Positions 26,741 through 32,272 of a stretch of DNA of 32,272 nt are shown here, piece by piece. Both the position numbers and the translations under genes were made by a program. The stretch comes from Acidimicrobiia bacterium (lineage in GTDB: Bacteria > Actinomycetota > Acidimicrobiia > Spongiisociales > ZC4RG35). A model generated the notes under the pieces. That model made no database searches, was not told the origin of the DNA, and saw nothing but the letters and a program-made list of their open reading frames with translations. Each line of letters begins with the position of its first letter. The first letter of the stretch is position 1. The stretch is taken from positions 1 to 32,272 of the forward strand of contig JALSJV010000028.1 in assembly GCA_026989215.1 (NCBI GenBank), in the 5' to 3' direction.

Positions 26741-27907
26741 TCACCGGTCCCCCATGAGGTCTCCGAGCGCGGCGACGGCTGCGAGGACACCCACCTCGAG
26801 TGCGCGTTCGTCGAGGGTGAAGGACGCCGAGTGGAGATCGACGGGACGGCCACCGGCGCGGGCCCCCAGGCGGACCAGGGCGCCGGGAACCACGTCGAGG
26901 TAGCGCGAGAAGTCTTCGGCGCCCATCGACGTGGCGGTGCCGGTGATCGCGTCGGGACCGAGGACCGAACCCATCGAGGCGGCGAGCCGGTCGACGACCC
27001 GGGGGTCGTTCACCACCGGCGGAATCCCCCTGACGTAGTGGAGGATCGCCTTGGCGCCGGTCGGCTGGACGAGGTCGGTGACGAGACGTTCGACGATCCC
27101 CGCCAGCTCGTCCCAGAGGTCGCGGTCGGCCGTGCGCACCGTCCCGGCGAGCTCGACGGTGGTGGGGATCACGTTGTCGGCGGTGCCGCCTTCGATCCGG
27201 CCGAACACCAGGGTGGTGGGGAGTCGGGCGTCGACCAGACGGGAGAGGAGGGCGGGGAGATGGGTCACGACCAGACCGGCAGCACCGATGAGGTCCACGG
27301 TCTGGTGGGGGCGGGCGGTGTGGCCCCCGGGACCCTCCAGGGTGATGTGGAACCGGTCGGCCGAGCTGGTGATCGGACCGGCGAGGAGTCCCACCCGGCC
27401 GGGCTCCAGGCCCGGGTCGACGTGGAAGGCGAAGATCGACTCGACCCCGTCGAGCACTCCCTCCCGCAGCATGTCATGCGCCCCACCGGGGAACGTCTCC
27501 TCCGCGGGCTGGAAGATGATGCGTGCCCGGCCCGGGAGGTCGAGTCGGGAGAGGACGAGGGCGACCCCGACGCCGATGGCGGTGTGGGCATCGTGTCCGC
27601 AGGCGTGCATCACTCCGGGGATCTCGGACGCGAACTCGTGGGTCGGAGGCTCGTCGATGGGCAGGGCGTCGAGGTCGACCCGAAAGGCGTGCCTCGCTCC
27701 GGTCCGCCCCAGATCCACCACCAGGCCCGTGTGGGGGGTCCTCAGCCGTGGTTCGATGCCGTGGGCTCGGAGGGTGGAGGCGACGAGCTCGGTGGTTCGG
27801 AACTCTTCGTTGGAGAGCTCGGGGTGGCGGTGGATGGCCCGCCGGAGCTCGACGACGGTCGGCAGGACGGACGCGACCAGATGCCGGAGACGATCGGTGT
27901 CCACCAT
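26741..27907 (-). CDS. M20 family amidohydrolase
   Basis: RRAIHRHPELSNEEFRTTELV, VMHACGHDAHTAIGVG, FQPAEETFPGGAHDML, MGAEDFSRYLDVVPGAL. Confidence 0.93.
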   Translation of the reverse strand: MVDTDRLRHLVASVLPTVVELRRAIHRHPELSNEEFRTTELVASTLRAHGIEPRLRTPHTGLVVDLGRTGARHAFRVDLDALPIDEPPTHEFASEIPGVMHACGHDAHTAIGVGVALVLSRLDLPGRARIIFQPAEETFPGGAHDMLREGVLDGVESIFAFHVDPGLEPGRVGLLAGPITSSADRFHITLEGPGGHTARPHQTVDLIGAAGLVVTHLPALLSRLVDARLPTTLVFGRIEGGTADNVIPTTVELAGTVRTADRDLWDELAGIVERLVTDLVQPTGAKAILHYVRGIPPVVNDPRVVDRLAASMGSVLGPDAITGTATSMGAEDFSRYLDVVPGALVRLGARAGGRPVDLHSASFTLDERALEVGVLAAVAALGDLMGDR

Positions 27908-27970
27908 GGGGCGCGCAGGGTACACGGCGGCACCGTGGGACGCCCCGGCGGAGTCGACGCCGGGGCTTTC

Positions 27971-27976
27971 TATGCT
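27971..27976 (+). promoter_or_regulatory. Candidate -10 box TATGCT for leaderless nadE
   Basis: 7 nt between box and ATG 27984. Confidence 0.5.
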
Positions 27977-27983
27977 CGTGGGC

Positions 27984-29633
27984 ATGCCGATGCGTGTGGC
28001 GGGGGCCCAGATCGACCTCACCGTGGGGGACCTGGAGGGCAATGAGCGGCGCATCGCCGCCGCCATGGCGTGGGCGGAGGCCGAAGATGCGGACCTCCTC
28101 CTCCTTCCGGAGCTGGCGGTGACGGGCTACCCGCCCGAGGATCTGGTGCTGCGGCCGGCGTTCGTCGACGACAACGTCGAGGTGGTCCGCCGCCTCGCTC
28201 GACGATCCGGCGACACCGTGACCGTCGTCGGTTTCGTCGACCACGCCGACCCCAACCATCGGGGCGCCGTCGATGCGGTCCCACGGCGGATCGCCAACGC
28301 CGTCGCCCTGATCGCCGCCGGCGAGATCATCGGCGTCTATCACAAGGTCCTGCTGCCCAACTACGGGGTCTTCGACGAGGACCGGTATTTCGCGGCCGGC
28401 ACCATGCCCGACCGGATCTGGGAGGTGGCCGGGATCCCCGTGGGGGTGTCGATCTGTGAGGACATCTGGGTGCCCGACGGACCACCTCGTCGCCAGGCGG
28501 CCGCCGGGGCGCGCATCCTCGTCAACGTCAACGCCTCCCCCTTCCATCGTGCCAAGGCCCACGAGCGGGAGGCGATGCTCCAGTCCCGGGCCCGCGCCGC
28601 CGGGGTGCCGGTCGTGTACCTCAACCTGGTCGGAGGTCAGGACGAGCTGGTGTTCGACGGGGCGAGTCTGGTCGTCGCCGCCGACGGGACGGTGCTGCAT
28701 CGCTCCCCGCAGTTCGCCGAGGACCAGTTCGTCGTCGAGGTCCCCTTCGCCGACGAGGCACCGCGAGCCTGCTGCGTCGCTCCGCTCCTCGAGCCCGCCG
28801 AGGAGATCTACCGTGCGCTCGTCACCGGGCTCGCCGACTACACCCGGAAGAACGGGTTCGACCGGGTGGTGGTGGGGTTGTCGGGGGGGATCGACTCGGC
28901 GTTGACGGCGACGATCGCCACCGACGCCCTCGGCCCCGAGGGGGTCTGGGGCGTGGCGATGCCGTCACGGTTCAGCTCGGAGCACTCGGTGCGCGACGCC
29001 CGGCAGCTCGCCGCCAACCTCGGGATCCGATTCGACGTGGTCCCGATGGACGGCATCTACCAGGCGTACCTGGAGACGTTGGAGCCGATCTTCGTCGGGA
29101 CCGAGTTCGGGGTGGCCGAGGAGAACCTCCAGGCCCGGATCAGAGGCGCGATCCTGATGGCGATCTCGAACAAGTTCGGACCGATGGTCGTGGCGACGGG
29201 GAACAAGTCGGAGCTGGCCGCCGGATACGCCACCTTGTATGGGGACATGGTGGGCGGCTACGCGGTGTTGAAGGACGTGTTCAAGACCGTCGTCTACGAG
29301 CTGGCCCGGTGGCGGAACCGGAACGGGGAGGTCATCCCCCGTTCCAGCATCGAGAAGCCCCCCTCGGCCGAGCTTCGGCCGGGGCAGCGGGACACCGACT
29401 CCCTGCCGCCCTACGAGCTGCTCGACCCGATCCTGGAGCGGTACATCGAGCTCGACATGGGGGTGGACGAGATCGAGGAGGAAGGGTTCGATCCCGAGCT
29501 GGTGCGACGCGTCGCCCGGATGGTGGATCGCAACGAGTACAAGCGGAGGCAGGCGGCGCCCGGCGTGAAGATCACCACCAAGGCCTTCGGCAAGGATCGG
29601 CGGCTGCCCATCACGAACCGGTATCGGCCCTGA
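27984..29633 (+). CDS. nadE: Glutamine-dependent NAD+ synthetase
   Basis: Nitrilase-type N-terminus (LLLPELAVTGYPPEDL, YHKVLLPNYGVFDEDRYF, VGVSICEDIW) and NAD synthase domain (VVGLSGGIDSALTATIA, ATGNKSELAAGYATLYGDMVGGYAVLKDVFKT). Confidence 0.96.
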   Translation: MPMRVAGAQIDLTVGDLEGNERRIAAAMAWAEAEDADLLLLPELAVTGYPPEDLVLRPAFVDDNVEVVRRLARRSGDTVTVVGFVDHADPNHRGAVDAVPRRIANAVALIAAGEIIGVYHKVLLPNYGVFDEDRYFAAGTMPDRIWEVAGIPVGVSICEDIWVPDGPPRRQAAAGARILVNVNASPFHRAKAHEREAMLQSRARAAGVPVVYLNLVGGQDELVFDGASLVVAADGTVLHRSPQFAEDQFVVEVPFADEAPRACCVAPLLEPAEEIYRALVTGLADYTRKNGFDRVVVGLSGGIDSALTATIATDALGPEGVWGVAMPSRFSSEHSVRDARQLAANLGIRFDVVPMDGIYQAYLETLEPIFVGTEFGVAEENLQARIRGAILMAISNKFGPMVVATGNKSELAAGYATLYGDMVGGYAVLKDVFKTVVYELARWRNRNGEVIPRSSIEKPPSAELRPGQRDTDSLPPYELLDPILERYIELDMGVDEIEEEGFDPELVRRVARMVDRNEYKRRQAAPGVKITTKAFGKDRRLPITNRYRP

Positions 29634-29658
29634 CCGGCGCGTCGCTACCCTCGAGGCC

Positions 29659-30483
29659 ATGATCGCGTTGATCGACGGCGAGCGGGCGGAGTCGATCTCG
29701 GTCGCCGATGGGGCGGTGTTGCGGGGCGACGGCTGCTTCGAGGCGATCCGGGTCTACGGGTCCGTTCCCTTCGCCCTCGACGCCCATCTCGGGCGGCTGG
29801 CCCGCAGCGCCTCCCTCCTCCGGCTCGTCGTCCCCGAACGGGAGCTCCTCGTCGCATGGTGTCGAGCCCTGGCCCGGGAAGGGGGTGACGGCGTGATCCG
29901 GATCCTCCTCACCCGAGGCTCGGTCGTCCCCGACTCCGACGCTCCTCCGCGCTGCATCGTGCTCCACCACGCCGCCGAGCCGGTGCCGCCGACGCTGCGG
30001 GTGCTCCCCGTCGACGCGCCCTGGCACTCGGCCGGCCGCGACTGGGATCTGGCAGGTGCCAAGACGATCAGCTACGCCCCCAACCAGGCGGCCACCCGAC
30101 GGGCCCGCGCCGAGGGCTTCGACGAGGCGCTCCTGGTCTCTGTCGACGGCACCGTCCTGGAAGGACCCACCTTCGCCCTCGCCTGGGTCGTGGAGGGGAC
30201 GTTGGAGACGCCTTCGCTCGACCTGAAGATCCTCGACTCGATCACCCGCCGGTTCGCCCTGGAGGACGCCGTGCGGCTCGGCATCCCCGTCCGGGAAGGT
30301 CGGTTCCCCCTGGCCCGGCTCGCCGAGGCGTCGGAGGTGATGGCGTGGTCGACGACGAAGGAGGTCACCGCGGTGGCATCGGTGGGTGACCACCCGTTTC
30401 GGCCGGGCGCGGTCACCGCGACGTTGGCTGCCGCCTACCGGGAGCGGGTGCAGCGGGAGGTGGAGGCCTCGACCGGAGGCTGA
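29659..30483 (+). CDS. Class IV PLP aminotransferase (aminodeoxychorismate lyase / branched-chain aminotransferase-like)
   Basis: SVADGAVLRGDGCFEAIRVYG, AGAKTISYAPNQAATRRARAEGFDEALLVS.DGTVLEGPTFALAWV. Confidence 0.9.
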   Translation: MIALIDGERAESISVADGAVLRGDGCFEAIRVYGSVPFALDAHLGRLARSASLLRLVVPERELLVAWCRALAREGGDGVIRILLTRGSVVPDSDAPPRCIVLHHAAEPVPPTLRVLPVDAPWHSAGRDWDLAGAKTISYAPNQAATRRARAEGFDEALLVSVDGTVLEGPTFALAWVVEGTLETPSLDLKILDSITRRFALEDAVRLGIPVREGRFPLARLAEASEVMAWSTTKEVTAVASVGDHPFRPGAVTATLAAAYRERVQREVEASTGG

Positions 30484-30566
30484 CCGGGCCGCCGTCGGCG
30501 GCGCCGGTCGGGAACCAGCGGGACCTCGGGAGCGTTGTGAAGCCGACGCCCGACGAGGAGGAGGCC

Positions 30567-31073
30567 GTGAGAACCAGGATCGTGCTGGCGACGTTCGCCG
30601 TGGCCCTCGTGGCCGCCGCCTGCAGCCGGTCGGCCGAGCCGGAGCTGAGCGCCACCACCTCCAGTCTGGTCGGAGCCGCCGCGACCAGCACGACGACCAC
30701 CGTCGCCGCCTCCGAGGGGGACGAGACGACCACCACGACGCTGGGTCAGCAGGTCGAGTCCTTCGAGGTGGCGGTTCGGGAATCCACCGACGACGGGGAG
30801 ATCCTCTACGTCGTCGTGCCTCCCGGTTCCTACACCGACCTCGACCTCGAAGACTTCATCGTGGAGATGGTGGAGTCGAATCCGGATCTCTACGAGCTGC
30901 ACGTCGTGGACGACCCGGACGCCGTGGCGGCGCTGCGGACCCCGGCCGATGAGCGGACCGATGAACAGCAGGCCCTCCTCGACGCCCACCACCTGGTGAG
31001 TCTGGTCGAGGGGAAGCTGGTCCGGTTCCAGGGCCCCTTCGCCGAGATGGGGGAGTTCGTCCTCGGATCCTGA
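30567..31073 (+). CDS. Lipoprotein with Thr-rich linker
   Basis: GTG start MRTRIVLATFAVALVAAACSRS lipobox; GAGGAGGAGG upstream; TSTTTTVAASEGDETTTTTL linker. Confidence 0.75.
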   Translation: MRTRIVLATFAVALVAAACSRSAEPELSATTSSLVGAAATSTTTTVAASEGDETTTTTLGQQVESFEVAVRESTDDGEILYVVVPPGSYTDLDLEDFIVEMVESNPDLYELHVVDDPDAVAALRTPADERTDEQQALLDAHHLVSLVEGKLVRFQGPFAEMGEFVLGS

Positions 31074-31100
31074 GGGGAGATCACCGACCGAGGACCACCC

Positions 31101-32272
31101 TCAGGTCAGGATCGCCTTGGCCACCGCCAGGAACCCGGCGAACCCGAGGAGGTCGGTGACGGTCGTGAGGAACAGGTTCGATCCCAGGGCGGGATCGAAG
31201 CGGAGCTTGCGGAGCGCCAGGGGGATCCCCGCTCCGGCGAGACCCGCGATCGTGAGGTTGGCCCAACCCGCCAGGAACATGGCCAGACCGATCCGCACCG
31301 GGTTCGGTTCGCCCTGGACCGCCTGGAGGGCGTAGCCCAACAGGCCCGCCAGGAGCCCGATGGCGAGGCCGTTGGCGACTCCGATGATCGTCTCCCGAGA
31401 GATCACCCGCCGCGCCGCCTGACCCGGCACCTCGCCGGCTGCCAGGGAACGGATCACGACGGCGAGGCTCTGGGCGCCGGCGTCGCCGCCGATCCTCGCC
31501 ACGAGGGGCATGAGGGCGGCCAGCACCACGAACTCGTCGAGGATGTCGGCGAAACGGCTGATGGCGACCACCACGGTCGATGAGATCGCCACGTCGAAGG
31601 CGATCCACGGCAGGCGGGCCCTGATCGAGCGGCGTACCGGAGTCCGGATGGTCTCCTCGACGCCGGCGCCCATGGCGGCGGCGAAGTCCTCGGAGGCCTC
31701 CTGCTGCACCGCCTCGATCACCGCGTCGGCGGTGACGATGCCCAGGAGGCGATGGCCGTCGTCGACGACCGGCACCGCGAACAGGTGGTACCGCTGGGCG
31801 AGCTCGGCCACCTCCTCCCGGTCGGTGTCGGGGGTGACGGCCACCGGGTTGCGGACCATCACCTCGTCGAGTCCGGCGCCGGGCCGGGCGAAGACGAGGT
31901 CCCGGAACGAGATCACCCCGACCAGTCGCCCGGTGTCGTCGACCACGTACACGTACGACAGCTCCTCCAGCTCTTCGTGGAGTTGGCGGATCCGCTCGAT
32001 GGCTTCACCGGCGGTCATCCCGACGGGGAGGGCGGCCACGTCGGTGGTCATCAGCCCGCCCGCCGAGTCGGGCTCGTACTCGAGAATCTCCCGGACCTCG
32101 GCGGCCGTCTCGGGCGACATCGCTCCCAGCAGGAGCTCGCGGGTCTCGTGATCGACCTCGGCGAGGATGTCCGCCGTGTCTTCGGGTTCAAGCTCTTCCA
32201 GGACCCTCACCACGGTGGTGGTCGGGAGCTCCTCGACGATGTCGGCGGCGTGCTCGGGGTTGATCTCCTCGA
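31101..32272 (-). CDS. mgtE: Magnesium transporter MgtE (5' end outside window)
   Basis: MgtE N domain, two CBS domains, C-terminal TM domain (LVARIGGDAGAQSLAVVIRSLA); frame stays open to window edge. Confidence 0.93.
   Translation of the reverse strand, partial: EEINPEHAADIVEELPTTTVVRVLEELEPEDTADILAEVDHETRELLLGAMSPETAAEVREILEYEPDSAGGLMTTDVAALPVGMTAGEAIERIRQLHEELEELSYVYVVDDTGRLVGVISFRDLVFARPGAGLDEVMVRNPVAVTPDTDREEVAELAQRYHLFAVPVVDDGHRLLGIVTADAVIEAVQQEASEDFAAAMGAGVEETIRTPVRRSIRARLPWIAFDVAISSTVVVAISRFADILDEFVVLAALMPLVARIGGDAGAQSLAVVIRSLAAGEVPGQAARRVISRETIIGVANGLAIGLLAGLLGYALQAVQGEPNPVRIGLAMFLAGWANLTIAGLAGAGIPLALRKLRFDPALGSNLFLTTVTDLLGFAGFLAVAKAILT

Noticed and set aside
26735-26743. Convergent tyrA and M20 genes only 3 bp apart
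   Set aside because: Compact convergent spacing is common in dense actinobacterial genomes; no extra signal found
31066-31112. Inverted repeats (cctgaggg...ccctcagg, gatcctga...tcaggatc) between lipoprotein and mgtE
   Set aside because: Short competing stems with a long loop; may terminate convergent transcripts but too weak to call

Overview
High-GC actinobacterial-type chromosomal DNA (probably Acidimicrobiia-like; inferred from composition and gene content only). No rRNA, tRNA, CRISPR array, transposase or phage module is visible. The window is densely coding, with about 36 CDS calls, many joined by ATGA/GTGA stop-start overlaps. Main blocks: membrane protein + PspA; FadF/HdrD-like Fe-S oxidoreductase; small membrane, zinc-ribbon and lipoprotein genes; pheA; a CpaE/ParA-like pseudo-Walker-A protein with a small partner; HTH - clpS - DUF2017-like - TrmA-family methyltransferase; an OmpR-type two-component system; a form II-type (AYRGAGR) CO-dehydrogenase-like molybdenum hydroxylase locus (coxS-coxL-coxM / MoxR - M15 peptidase - eRF1-like protein - CoxE-like VWA - split XdhC - MocA-like); DUF4332-like; HbhA-like protein + XRE regulator; VIT/CCC1 family; aroF-type DAHP synthase + tyrA; M20 amidohydrolase; nadE; class IV aminotransferase; lipoprotein; partial mgtE. 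Best second looks: (1) an eRF1/Vms1-like protein with GGF where GGQ would be expected, plus a zinc ribbon, translationally coupled to coxE inside the cox locus; (2) an in-frame 72-bp tandem repeat that re-creates the Shine-Dalgarno + GTG start of clpS up to three times; (3) a recurrent TAnnnT box 6-9 nt upstream of start codons, suggesting widespread leaderless transcription; (4) a PHO-box-like 11-bp direct repeat upstream of the two-component system.
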